This document shows positions 7,928 to 14,544 of a stretch of 23,814 nt of DNA, one piece after another. The notes under the pieces are model-generated. The model was not told the origin of the DNA. It saw nothing but the letters and a program-made list of their open reading frames with translations, and did no database searches. The number at the start of each line of letters is the position of its first letter. Position 1 is the stretch's first letter. This DNA is from an uncultured Oscillibacter sp. (GTDB lineage: Bacteria > Bacillota > Clostridia > Oscillospirales > Oscillospiraceae), in the NCBI GenBank assembly GCA_905200545.1, contig CAJKKQ010000033.1, positions 1 through 23,814 on the forward strand, in the 5' to 3' direction. Both the position numbers and the translations under genes were made by a program.

Positions 7928-8536
7928 ATGAACCATACACAAGAACAACAATGGATCGCCCAGGCCCAACAGGGTGACCAGGAGGCGTTTGAACAGCTGG
8001 TACACCTGTATGAAAAGCGGATCTACGCCCTGGCGCTGCGGATGTGCGGCAATCCCGAGGACGCCGCGGAAGCCGCCCAGGAGGCCTTCCTGGCCGCCTG
8101 GCAGGGGCTTCCTTGCTTTCGGGGAGACGCCAGCTTCTCCACCTGGCTTTACCGGCTCGCCAGCAATTCCTGTGTGGATCTGCTGCGCCGGGAGGGCCGC
8201 CACCGCCAGGCGGCGGGGCCGTCCCTGGACGATGAGGAATCCGGCCCCAGTGTGCCGGACAGCGCACCAGGCCCTCAGGAGGCCGCGGAGCGGGAGGATC
8301 TGCGCCGCCAGATCGAAGCAGGACTGGCCTCCCTCTCTCCGGAGCACCGGCAGGTGCTGATCCTGCGGGAGATCCACCAGCTCAGCTACGACGAGATCGC
8401 CGGGATTCTGAAGTTGGATCTGGGCACCGTGAAGTCCCGGATCAGCCGGGGCCGCAGGCAGCTGCGGAATTTTTTGCTCGCTACCGGGAACTTTTCCGCG
8501 TTCGCTGCGTCCAAAAAAACAGGAAAGGAGGGCTGA
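7928..8536 (+). CDS. ECF-type RNA polymerase sigma factor
   Basis: A 202-residue group 4 sigma factor. Region 2 (about 15-92) contains FEQLVHLYEKRIYALALRM, the DAAEAAQEAFLAAWQ core-binding helix and FSTWLYRLASNSCVDLLRR. Region 4 (about 128-185) contains LSPEHRQVLILREIHQLSYDEIA followed by the recognition helix TVKSRISRGRRQLR. The linker between them is acidic and proline-rich. There is no region 1 or 3, as expected for an ECF factor. A GAGGG site precedes the ATG by 7 bases. Its stop lies 2 bases before the anti-sigma gene, a typical coupled pair. No ECF-type promoter of its own was seen upstream. The signal it senses cannot be read from the sequence. Confidence 0.94.
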   Translation: MNHTQEQQWIAQAQQGDQEAFEQLVHLYEKRIYALALRMCGNPEDAAEAAQEAFLAAWQGLPCFRGDASFSTWLYRLASNSCVDLLRREGRHRQAAGPSLDDEESGPSVPDSAPGPQEAAEREDLRRQIEAGLASLSPEHRQVLILREIHQLSYDEIAGILKLDLGTVKSRISRGRRQLRNFLLATGNFSAFAASKKTGKEG

Positions 8537-8538
8537 CC

Positions 8539-9495
8539 ATGGAACCTTGTGAAAAGCTCTCAGCCCTGCTGGACGCCTTTATCGACGGAGAACTGCCAGA
8601 GGCGGAGGCCAATCAGGTCCGCCGCCATCTGGCGGAGTGTGAAAACTGCCGGGCCTATGTGGCGGACGCCTTTGCCATGCGGGACGCTTTGGAAGACCTG
8701 GCGGATGTCCAGGTGCCGGAGGGATTCTCCCAAACTGTCATGGACGCTGTCCGCAGCGCCCCGCCCCAGACCCGCAGCAAGCGCCGCCCCCTCCGCCTCA
8801 TGCGGATCCTGGCGCCGCTGGCCGCCTGCCTTGCCATTGCGGCAGTGGTGGGGCTGGGTCCCCTCAGCAGCCGGATGACAGAGGACGCGGCCCAGGCAGC
8901 CTCGCAGGAGTCCTGCCAAACGGAAGATACCGTCCAGCCACAGGAGCGGGATGTCTCCACAGAACCCCAGACGGCATCCAACGACAATGCCGCCAACGCA
9001 GGAGCGGCGCAGTACTTTGCTTCGACCTCCGACTCTGCGGGGAGCGGCCAGACGGAAACCACCCAGGAGGACACCGTGCAGGCTCCGGCCTCCCTTCCGT
9101 CCACCTTGCAGACAGCACCGGAGGAGAGCACTCCCCAACAGGAGGAAGACACCGCCCGGAAGGAGACCACGCTGATCCAGGATGTCCCCGCCTCCATCAC
9201 CACCGCCCGGGTGGATGAGGAAAATTCCGATGGTGAAACGGGCGCCTCCAGTCCCCAGGAAAATACGGAGGAATGCTTTGCTCAGCTGACGCTGACGCCG
9301 GATCAGGCGGGCACGCTGCTGGACGGGATGGACGCATCAGAGGTGGTCCGGGATCCGGACACCGGGGCGGAGCTCCAGCGGATCTACTATCTGGATCAAC
9401 AGCAATTCCAGGATTTGACCGCTCAGCTGGAGGACGTCTCCTGGACAGATTCCGGCAGCGGAGAATGGGCCAAAGTCGTGGTTGTCATGCAGTAA
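8539..9495 (+). CDS. Membrane-anchored zinc-finger anti-sigma factor
   Basis: A 318-residue single-pass membrane protein. The N-terminal ZAS domain has the HxxxCxxC motif (H30, C34, C37) in RRHLAECENC, which binds and holds the partner sigma factor. One hydrophobic segment (about 88-108, RILAPLAACLAIAAVVGLG) crosses the membrane. The outside part begins with about 130 residues of low-complexity Ser/Thr/Gln/Glu/Ala sequence and ends with a compact domain (about 245-318, from ECFAQLTLTPDQAGTLLDGM onward) that I do not recognise. It probably keeps the adjacent ECF sigma inactive until released, perhaps by proteolysis; the partner is inferred from adjacency. Ribosome binding site AAGGAGGG. A strong terminator follows the stop. 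Confidence 0.9.
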   Translation: MEPCEKLSALLDAFIDGELPEAEANQVRRHLAECENCRAYVADAFAMRDALEDLADVQVPEGFSQTVMDAVRSAPPQTRSKRRPLRLMRILAPLAACLAIAAVVGLGPLSSRMTEDAAQAASQESCQTEDTVQPQERDVSTEPQTASNDNAANAGAAQYFASTSDSAGSGQTETTQEDTVQAPASLPSTLQTAPEESTPQQEEDTARKETTLIQDVPASITTARVDEENSDGETGASSPQENTEECFAQLTLTPDQAGTLLDGMDASEVVRDPDTGAELQRIYYLDQQQFQDLTAQLEDVSWTDSGSGEWAKVVVVMQ

Positions 9496-9496
9496 A

Positions 9497-9543
9497 AAGA
9501 GGGGGAAATGCGAAAAAATTTCGCATTTTCCCCTTTTCTTTTT
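9497..9543 (+). terminator. Intrinsic terminator after the anti-sigma factor gene
   Basis: A long hairpin (about 9497-9515 with 9519-9537, a few G-U pairs, loop AAA) is followed by CTTTTT. It starts directly at the anti-sigma stop codon and ends the dusB-sigma-anti-sigma transcript just before the queT promoter. Confidence 0.88.
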
Positions 9544-9553
9544 CCCGGCAATA

Positions 9554-9562
9554 TGGTATGAT
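9554..9562 (+). promoter_or_regulatory. Extended -10 promoter for queT
   Basis: TGG followed by TATGAT (9557-9562) forms an extended -10. The -35 region, within the T-rich tail of the preceding terminator, is poor. The 13 bases ATATGGTATGATG (9551-9563) are identical to those at the dusB promoter. The transcript would start near 9569. Confidence 0.6.
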
Positions 9563-9568
9563 GCCTCC

Positions 9569-9735
9569 TGACAGGTTTCCACACCCTGTCCAAGCGTCTC
9601 TTTTTGAGGCGTTCGTTCGGCAAAATGGAGTGTTTTGCCGTTCTCTAAACAAAAAATGGAGGCTGCGCGCGGCCTTACCGTGCGTTTTCCTTTGCTGCGC
9701 GTGCAACAGGCCTCCAAATCAGGAGGTCTTTTTTC
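9569..9735 (+). promoter_or_regulatory. Structured queT leader, candidate riboswitch with switching hairpins
   Basis: About 167 bases of leader lie between the predicted start and the queT ATG. Hairpins visible in order: a 6-bp stem GACAGG/CCTGTC (from 9569), CGTCTC/GAGGCG with a T-rich loop (about 9595-9611), CGGCAAAA/TTTTGCCG with a 7-base loop (about 9618-9640), and then a large arm in which GGAGGC (9658-9663) can pair with GCCTCC (9710-9715), extended by GCGCGC/GCGTGC. That pairing competes with the terminator-like hairpin at 9709-9728. Such competition is the logic of a riboswitch or attenuator. Because queT-type transporters are often under preQ1 control, a preQ1-sensing RNA is the first guess, but I could not match it to the preQ1-I or preQ1-II consensus. 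Confidence 0.5.
9709..9734 (+). terminator. Terminator-like hairpin that also buries the queT ribosome binding site
   Basis: GGCCTCC (9709-9715) can pair with GGAGGTC (9722-9728) across the loop AAATCA, and six Ts follow at once. The right arm is the queT Shine-Dalgarno sequence itself (AGGAGGT, 9721-9727), 8 bases before the ATG. The same structure could therefore stop transcription or block translation. The left arm can instead pair with GGAGGC at 9658-9663. Confidence 0.6.
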
Positions 9736-10242
9736 ATGTCCAACCCCCGCTTTACCACCCGGCAGCTGACCACAGCCGCCATCATCGCCGCCGTGTACAC
9801 GGCCCTCACCACCCTGCTGCCCATCCCCCAGTACGGCGGCGTGCAGCTGCGGGTGGCAGAGGCCATGACGGTGCTGCCCTTCTTCTTTCCTGAAGCCATC
9901 GTGGGACTGACGGTGGGCTGCTTTTTGTCCAACCTGCTGCTCTCTCCCATTCCCATGGACTGGATCTTCGGCACCGCCGCCACGCTGCTGGCAGCCCTGT
10001 GGACCCGCCGGATGCCCAACAAGTACCTGGCTCCCCTGCCGCCGGTGATCTGCAACGCCGTCATCGTGGGCGCGGAAATCGCCCTGTTCTTCATGCCGGA
10101 GGGCACCGCCTTCCTGCCCGCCTTCGCCCTCAACGCCTTTACCGTGGGTCTGGGCGAGGCCATCGCCTGTTATGTGCTGGGATTGCTGCTGCTCAGTTGG
10201 CTGCCCCGGGTGAAGGCCCTTCATCTGACTGCCCACGCCTGA
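9736..10242 (+). CDS. queT: QueT-family ECF transporter S component (queuosine precursor uptake)
   Basis: A 168-residue membrane protein of the QueT family, the substrate-binding subunit of an energy-coupling factor transporter thought to import queuosine precursors such as preQ1. About five to six hydrophobic segments are visible. Family-like stretches are TTAAIIAAVYTALTTLLP near the N-terminus, QYGGVQLRVAEAMTVLPFFFPEAIVGLTVG, DWIFGTAATLLAALWTRR and PPVICNAVIVGAEIALFF. The ECF ATPases and the T component are not in the window and are presumably encoded elsewhere and shared. The ATG at 9736 is fixed by AGGAGGT at 9721-9727. It is a single-gene transcript between its own leader and a bidirectional terminator. 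The family assignment is firm; the substrate is by family only. Confidence 0.88.
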   Translation: MSNPRFTTRQLTTAAIIAAVYTALTTLLPIPQYGGVQLRVAEAMTVLPFFFPEAIVGLTVGCFLSNLLLSPIPMDWIFGTAATLLAALWTRRMPNKYLAPLPPVICNAVIVGAEIALFFMPEGTAFLPAFALNAFTVGLGEAIACYVLGLLLLSWLPRVKALHLTAHA

Positions 10243-10254
10243 ATCCTCTCCCAC

Positions 10255-10292
10255 AAAAAATCCCCGGCTCCTTACGGAGCCGGGGATTTTTT
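10255..10292. terminator. Bidirectional terminator between queT and the rubredoxin gene
   Basis: A perfect 17-bp stem (10255-10271 with 10276-10292, loop TTAC) has six As on the left and six Ts on the right, so it works on both strands. It closes queT on the plus strand and the rubredoxin gene on the minus strand. Confidence 0.95.
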
Positions 10293-10307
10293 ACGCAGAC
10301 AGAGAAA

Positions 10308-10466
10308 TCACACCTCGGAGAACTCTTCCTTGCCGACGCCGCAGACGGGGCACACCCAGTCAGCGGGCAGATCCTCCCACTTGGTGCCGGGGGCAATGCC
10401 GTTATCGGGATCGCCGGCGGCCTCGTCGTAAATATAGCCGCAAGGACCGCACTCGTACTTCTTCAT
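10308..10466 (-). CDS. Rubredoxin
   Basis: A 52-residue rubredoxin, a small cytoplasmic electron carrier with one iron held by four cysteines. The two CxxCG knuckles are complete: C6 and C9 in [12 protein letters not shown]39 and C42 in [14 protein letters not shown]. Between them lie the usual [16 protein letters not shown] residues. Length and spacing are those of the standard clostridial form. The ATG at 10466 has AGGAAGG upstream. It stands alone between the bidirectional terminator and the large fusion gene; no rubrerythrin or flavoprotein partner is adjacent. In anaerobes rubredoxins often serve oxygen and peroxide detoxification, but the partner here is unknown. Confidence 0.96.
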   Translation of the reverse strand: MKKYECGPCGYIYDEAAGDPDNGIAPGTKWEDLPADWVCPVCGVGKEEFSEV

Positions 10467-10497
10467 GGGGGTTACCTTCCTTTCTTCTGATTACTTT

Positions 10498-10519
10498 TCC
10501 TGAGGATATCCTAACAGGA
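10498..10519. repeat. Nested dyad upstream of the rubredoxin gene
   Basis: A perfect 10-base palindrome AGGATATCCT (10503-10512) is flanked by TCCTG (10498-10502) and CAGGA (10515-10519), which are complementary to each other. It lies 32 to 53 bases upstream of the rubredoxin ATG, where an operator or leader hairpin would be. No convincing promoter was identified in 10467-10553; TATAAA and TGTTAGGAT on the minus strand are weak -10 candidates. Confidence 0.35.
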
Positions 10520-10553
10520 ACTGCTTTATACTGCTATGGTATTTGCAACACTC

Positions 10554-12851
10554 TTATTTTCTCAGCTTCTTCCGCAGGCGGGCCTTCACCTCCGGTGAAA
10601 GCACCCGGGCAGCCAAGGCCACCGGAGGAGCGGGCAGCTTAAAAAATTTTCGTCGTACCTGCTCAAAGGGCTCCATGGCGTAGGCCGCGAAAAAGGCCGT
10701 CCGCTGAGGGCTGGGCGGGATGGGAGAGGCCAGCCGTGGATTTCCGGCGATGGCCCGCTCCGCCGGGAACGGCCGCTTTGCCAGAGGCAGCTGGTCGAAG
10801 ATATAGCTGCCGTGGGGCGTGTTCACCAGCAGCAAGCTCACCCCCCGCAGCTGCTCATCCGGCAGCTCGTCCGGAGCAAGGCCCCAGAAATCTCCCAACG
10901 TCAGATCCCCGGGCCGGGTCATGGAGGCATAGGGACAGTGGTGGCAGCTGCTGCGCAGGAACAGCGCCCGGCCAAAGGCCCGGCCGTACTCCGTGCGGAA
11001 CAGCGGCGCGGAGTCCACGGTCCCGTCGCTGAAGACGGCGGTAAAGTGGCTGTCCTTCCAGCCGGAGACCTTGTTGCGGAACCGCACCGTCTGAAGCTCC
11101 CGGTGCTTGTGCTCCTGAAGGGATTTTGCCATGTCCTCCCACACGCCGGGAGAGGGCACGCCGTGGCACACCAGGTCGCAGGTGGTGAGATTCTCAGGCC
11201 GCTCCCCCAGGTAACGGTAAAGGCCGTCCACCTGACAGGGAGTCCCGGAGAAGAGCACCGGCCGGGTCTTGAGCCATTTCTTCACTTCCCGGAAGGTATC
11301 CCCCAGGTCGCTTTGCACATACTTGGCGCCCCGCAGACGCCACAGCTCCTCCTTGCGGAAGCAGGCTACATGGCGCAGATGGCAGCGGCCGTCAAAGGCG
11401 GCTCCGAAAACCACGCCGCCGCTCTCCAGTACATACTCCGCCAGGGCGGTAAACACGCCGCCGGAGGTGGAGTCCCGCCGGATCTCCTCGCTGCGGTTCC
11501 AGGCAGCAAAGACTGCCGGCAGCGCTCTCCCCTCCCGGGGATGGAGGATCGGGCAGGCGGCGGTACAGCGGCCGCAGTGGACGCACTTGCTCAGATCCAC
11601 CTGGGGACGGAGGAACCCCTCCTTGTCCCGAATCATGGCGATGGCGTCCACGCCGCAGGTCTGGGCACAGGCGGTGCAGCCGGTACAGCGGGGGCTCTCC
11701 GCCAAACGGGGTGCCCTGTTCTTCGGGGCGGGCGTCTCCGCCGTGGCAGGCTCCCCCTCATCCCGCAGAGCCCCGGCCAGATAGCGCAGGGACTCCTGCC
11801 GGGCCTCCTCCAGGCAGGACTGGGCGGCCGCCCAATCCACCGGATCATCCCAGGCGGCGCTGTCCCCCTTGCCCACAATGCGCTCCGTCAATCCCAGTCG
11901 GCTCAGGAGGCTGAAGGTACGGGAGCTCTCCGGCTCTGCCATCTCCGAGGGGGCAACGGCGGTAAAGAAAGGCTTTTGGAACTGCACGGAAAAGACCGTG
12001 CCGTGGAAAGAGTTGGTGCACACATAGCTGGCATTTTGGAACCAGCCCAAAAACTCTGCCGGGCCGGCGTCCAGCACCTGTTTGGCCCGGGGGAACACGC
12101 TGCGGCGCATGCCGCAAAGCTGCACCACCGGCAGCCCCGTCTCCTCTGCCAGGCGGCGGATATAGGGCACCAGGGGCGCCGGGTCGCTGATGCAGTAGCA
12201 CAGGATATAACCCGGCTTTCCCTGGAAGCGGGCCATCTCCCCCCACTCCTGCGCTGTCAGCAGCAGTGTGGGATCCAGCACCACCGGCACTTTCTGTCCC
12301 AGCACCTCCTCCACGATGTGCTCTCCCTGCCGCTCCCGGACGGAAAGGTGGGAGAAGGACTGTAAATACCCCCGCAGCTCCTCCTCCATACTCTCCGGCA
12401 CATGGGAGATGCCGAAGGAGGGGGCGTAGGCGATCTTCCGCTTGGTGGAAAAGGCCCCGAAGAATACCGGGTCGAACTTCCCGTCAGGGAAGATCTTGGG
12501 GTTCCAGATCTGGTCGCTGCCGGAGAGGATCACGTCATAGGGAAGCTCCGCTGCCCGCAGCTCCGCCAGGCTCTCATAGTGATGCGGGGAAATACTCAAT
12601 CGGGTGCGGGCAAATTCCTCAAACCGCTCATACCGGGCCTTCAATGGCCCGTAGTGCAGGGCCGTATGGGCGTCATGGGCGGCGGACCCAATGCCTGTGG
12701 GGCGCTGGAAGAGGCGGTTGTCCTGGTTGACATAATAGTCAATGATCTCACATTCGCTCCCCAGGCGCTTTACAGCTTGCTCCGTGGCGCAGGCCTGGAG
12801 CAGCGCACCGTAATGATGGATATGATAAAAGGTCACAAGTCCTGTTTTCAA
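10554..12851 (-). CDS. Polysaccharide pyruvyl transferase-like / ferredoxin / FrhB-like fusion protein
   Basis: A 765-residue three-part protein. Residues about 3-350 resemble the polysaccharide pyruvyl transferase family (TGLVTFYHIHHYGALLQACA, VILSGSDQIWNP, VVLDPTLLL, CTNSFHGTVFSVQF). Residues about 385-440 are a 2[4Fe-4S] ferredoxin with two CxxCxxCxxxC clusters (C389, C392, C395, C399 and C423, C426, C429, C433). Residues about 445-700 match the coenzyme F420 hydrogenase beta-subunit (FrhB) N and C domains, with DSTSGGVFTALAEY, SGTPCQVDGLYRYL, CDLVCHGVPSPGVW and CHHCPYASMTRPGDLTLGDFWG. The chosen start is a TTG at 12851 with AAAGGGAG 7 bases upstream; an in-frame TTG at 12872 lacks such a site. 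Proteins of both types occur in capsule and exopolysaccharide clusters, but none is seen here. The reaction is unknown: a redox-linked pyruvyl or sugar modification is a guess. Confidence 0.88.
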   Translation of the reverse strand: MKTGLVTFYHIHHYGALLQACATEQAVKRLGSECEIIDYYVNQDNRLFQRPTGIGSAAHDAHTALHYGPLKARYERFEEFARTRLSISPHHYESLAELRAAELPYDVILSGSDQIWNPKIFPDGKFDPVFFGAFSTKRKIAYAPSFGISHVPESMEEELRGYLQSFSHLSVRERQGEHIVEEVLGQKVPVVLDPTLLLTAQEWGEMARFQGKPGYILCYCISDPAPLVPYIRRLAEETGLPVVQLCGMRRSVFPRAKQVLDAGPAEFLGWFQNASYVCTNSFHGTVFSVQFQKPFFTAVAPSEMAEPESSRTFSLLSRLGLTERIVGKGDSAAWDDPVDWAAAQSCLEEARQESLRYLAGALRDEGEPATAETPAPKNRAPRLAESPRCTGCTACAQTCGVDAIAMIRDKEGFLRPQVDLSKCVHCGRCTAACPILHPREGRALPAVFAAWNRSEEIRRDSTSGGVFTALAEYVLESGGVVFGAAFDGRCHLRHVACFRKEELWRLRGAKYVQSDLGDTFREVKKWLKTRPVLFSGTPCQVDGLYRYLGERPENLTTCDLVCHGVPSPGVWEDMAKSLQEHKHRELQTVRFRNKVSGWKDSHFTAVFSDGTVDSAPLFRTEYGRAFGRALFLRSSCHHCPYASMTRPGDLTLGDFWGLAPDELPDEQLRGVSLLLVNTPHGSYIFDQLPLAKRPFPAERAIAGNPRLASPIPPSPQRTAFFAAYAMEPFEQVRRKFFKLPAPPVALAARVLSPEVKARLRKKLRK

Positions 12852-12890
12852 GGATAGACTCCCTTTCTGCAAGAGACTGCACAGTTATGG

Positions 12891-13382
12891 TCAGGGCTGC
12901 TCCGGCGGAGGAGCCAGCAGATCATCCTCCGCCACCCAGTCGGCCACATCCACCACCTCAAACTCCGTGGCGGTGCGGCGGATCACCACCTGGGAAAGCC
13001 CCGCGTTGATGACCATGCGGCGGCACATGGAACAGGAGGTGGCATCGGAGAGCAGCTCCCCGGTGCGGGCGTCCCGGCCCACCAGGTACAGCGTACCGCC
13101 CACCATGTCCCGCCGGGAGGCGGAGATGATGGCGTTGGCCTCAGCGTGGACGCTGCGGCAGAGTTCATAGCGCTCCCCCCTGGGAACCCGCATGGCCTCC
13201 CGGGAGCAATACCCCATATCCACGCAGTTAGCCCGGCCCCGGGGGGCGCCGTTATAGCCGGTGGAGATGATCTCGTCGTTTTTTACGATGATGGCGCCAT
13301 AGATCCGGCGCAGGCAGGTAGCCCGTTCCATGACAGTCTGGGCAATGTCCAAATAGTAGTTTGCTTTGCTGATGCGATCCAT
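12891..13382 (-). CDS. dCMP deaminase family protein
   Basis: A 163-residue zinc-dependent cytidine deaminase-fold protein of the deoxycytidylate deaminase/ComEB group, which makes dUMP from dCMP for thymidylate synthesis. The catalytic HAE motif is in CRSVHAEANAI and the two zinc cysteines in SCSMCRRMV. The substrate-loop stretch GAIIVKNDEIISTGYNGAPRG is also typical. The frame extends upstream, but the ATG at 13382 (MDRISKANYYL) has GAGGAGG 8 bases before it and matches family N-termini. The 39-base gap to the fusion gene has no terminator, so the two may share a transcript. I leave the symbol blank because dCMP deaminases carry different names in different genomes. Confidence 0.9.
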   Translation of the reverse strand: MDRISKANYYLDIAQTVMERATCLRRIYGAIIVKNDEIISTGYNGAPRGRANCVDMGYCSREAMRVPRGERYELCRSVHAEANAIISASRRDMVGGTLYLVGRDARTGELLSDATSCSMCRRMVINAGLSQVVIRRTATEFEVVDVADWVAEDDLLAPPPEQP

Positions 13383-13434
13383 GGGCGTCGCCTCCTCAGT
13401 TGATTTGCCGCCGCAGCGGCGTTGATTCGTGTTT

Positions 13435-13463
13435 ATTCTATCACCTGCGGCCCTGCATTGCAA
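13435..13463 (-). promoter_or_regulatory. Promoter of the dCMP deaminase gene
   Basis: Reading on the minus strand, TTGCAA (13463-13458), a 17-base spacer and TAGAAT (13440-13435) preceded by TGA, an extended -10. The -10 ends 53 bases before the ATG. The leader contains a small CGCCGC/GCGGCG stem. Confidence 0.68.
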
Positions 13464-13499
13464 GAAACACCGGCTCATCCGGCGGCGGCAAGTGCTGGC

Positions 13500-13532
13500 A
13501 AAAAGGAGCGGACGGCCCAGCCGTCCGCTCCT
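13500..13532 (-). terminator. Intrinsic terminator of the symporter-xdhC transcript
   Basis: A perfect 12-bp stem (13504-13515 with 13521-13532, loop of 5) is followed on the minus strand by a run of Ts (As at 13500-13504 on the plus strand). It begins 7 bases after the XdhC-family stop codon. Confidence 0.93.
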
Positions 13533-13538
13533 CTTGTT

Positions 13539-14543
13539 TCACTTCTTCACCCCTGCCCGGACAGCGATCATCTCCGCCGCCACGGACACGGCAATCTCCT
13601 CCGGGGTCTGGGCTCCGATGGCAAGGCCGATGGGGGCATGGAGCCGGGCGTACTCCTCGGGTGTAAAGCCCGCCTGGAGCAGCCGGTCCCGGCACAGGGC
13701 CAGCTTCCGCTTGGAGCCGATGCACCCTAAATACCGGGCGCCGCTGCGCAGCACCTGGGTGAGGACCTCGTAATCCGCCTGGTGGCCCCGGGTCATCACC
13801 ACCACATAGTCGTCCGCCGTGACGGTGACCTGCCGGGCAAGGTCGGTAAAGTCCCCGCACAGCACGCCCTCCGCCGCCGGGAACAAGGCGGGATCTGCAA
13901 ACTCCGGCCGGTCATCGTACACCACCGGACGGAAACCCACGCCGGAGAGCACCGGCACCAATGCCCGGGACACGTGGCCGCCCCCGAAGACGTAGGTCCG
14001 GCCCGCCCGCACTGCCGGGGCGGCAAACCAGTCCTCCCGGAGCACCGCCCGGTTTCCCAGCAGCGCCTCCAGCTCCGCCGGGGACGCGTCCAGGTGCCGC
14101 GTCCCGGCACGATCCGCAGTGCCCATGGCCGCTACCCGCTCTCCCTGGAAGCGCAGCACCAGCCAGGTATCAGCGCTGCGGCCATCGGCTTCCACCAGAT
14201 CCCGCATGACGGCGATGGCCCCCGGATCCCCGCCGGGGAGATACTGGAACTGCAGCGTCACGTCGCCGCCGCATACCATGCCCAGGCTGGCCGCCTCCCC
14301 CTGGACGAACCGGAAGGACTTCCGGCACTCTCCTCCGGAGGGCAGCAGTGCCGCGGCAGTCTTCTGGGCCTCAAACTCCACACTGCCGCCGCCGATGGTG
14401 CCGGCAGCCCGGCCGTCGGCAAACACCGCCATCATAGCCCCGGCGCCTCGGGGAGTGGATCCGCCGGAGGAGAGGATGGTCACCAGCTCCACCGGCTCCC
14501 CCGCCTCCAGGGCGAGGGCGATCTCCCTGAAAAACTCCCGCAT
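13539..14543 (-). CDS. XdhC/CoxI family protein (molybdenum hydroxylase accessory type)
   Basis: A 334-residue protein with both XdhC domains. The N-terminal XdhC_CoxI part shows GGSTPRGAGAMM (27-38), GTIGGGSVE (48-56) and GMVCGGD with C91. The C-terminal Rossmann-like XdhC_C part has YVFGGGHVSRALVP (GGGH at 187-190), DDYVVVMTRGHQAD and LGCIGSKRK. Family members insert or sulfurate the molybdenum cofactor of xanthine dehydrogenase-like enzymes, and related ones serve selenium-dependent hydroxylases. No hydroxylase subunit or cofactor gene is in the window, so its client is unknown. It starts one base after the symporter stop, with AAAGGAGG upstream, so the two are coupled. Confidence 0.92.
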   Translation of the reverse strand: MREFFREIALALEAGEPVELVTILSSGGSTPRGAGAMMAVFADGRAAGTIGGGSVEFEAQKTAAALLPSGGECRKSFRFVQGEAASLGMVCGGDVTLQFQYLPGGDPGAIAVMRDLVEADGRSADTWLVLRFQGERVAAMGTADRAGTRHLDASPAELEALLGNRAVLREDWFAAPAVRAGRTYVFGGGHVSRALVPVLSGVGFRPVVYDDRPEFADPALFPAAEGVLCGDFTDLARQVTVTADDYVVVMTRGHQADYEVLTQVLRSGARYLGCIGSKRKLALCRDRLLQAGFTPEEYARLHAPIGLAIGAQTPEEIAVSVAAEMIAVRAGVKK

Positions 14544-14544
14544 C

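Noticed and set aside
9567..9594. The first hairpin of the queT leader (GACAGG, a 9-base loop ending ACAC, CCTGTC) as a preQ1-I aptamer.
   Set aside because: The stem and loop look vaguely similar, but the A-rich tail and the pseudoknot partner that define preQ1-I are missing.
9625..9648. A short leader peptide (MECFAVL) or the frame from the ATG at 9656 in the queT leader.
   Set aside because: Neither has a ribosome binding site, and both lie inside predicted RNA stems; the hairpin logic explains the region without translation.
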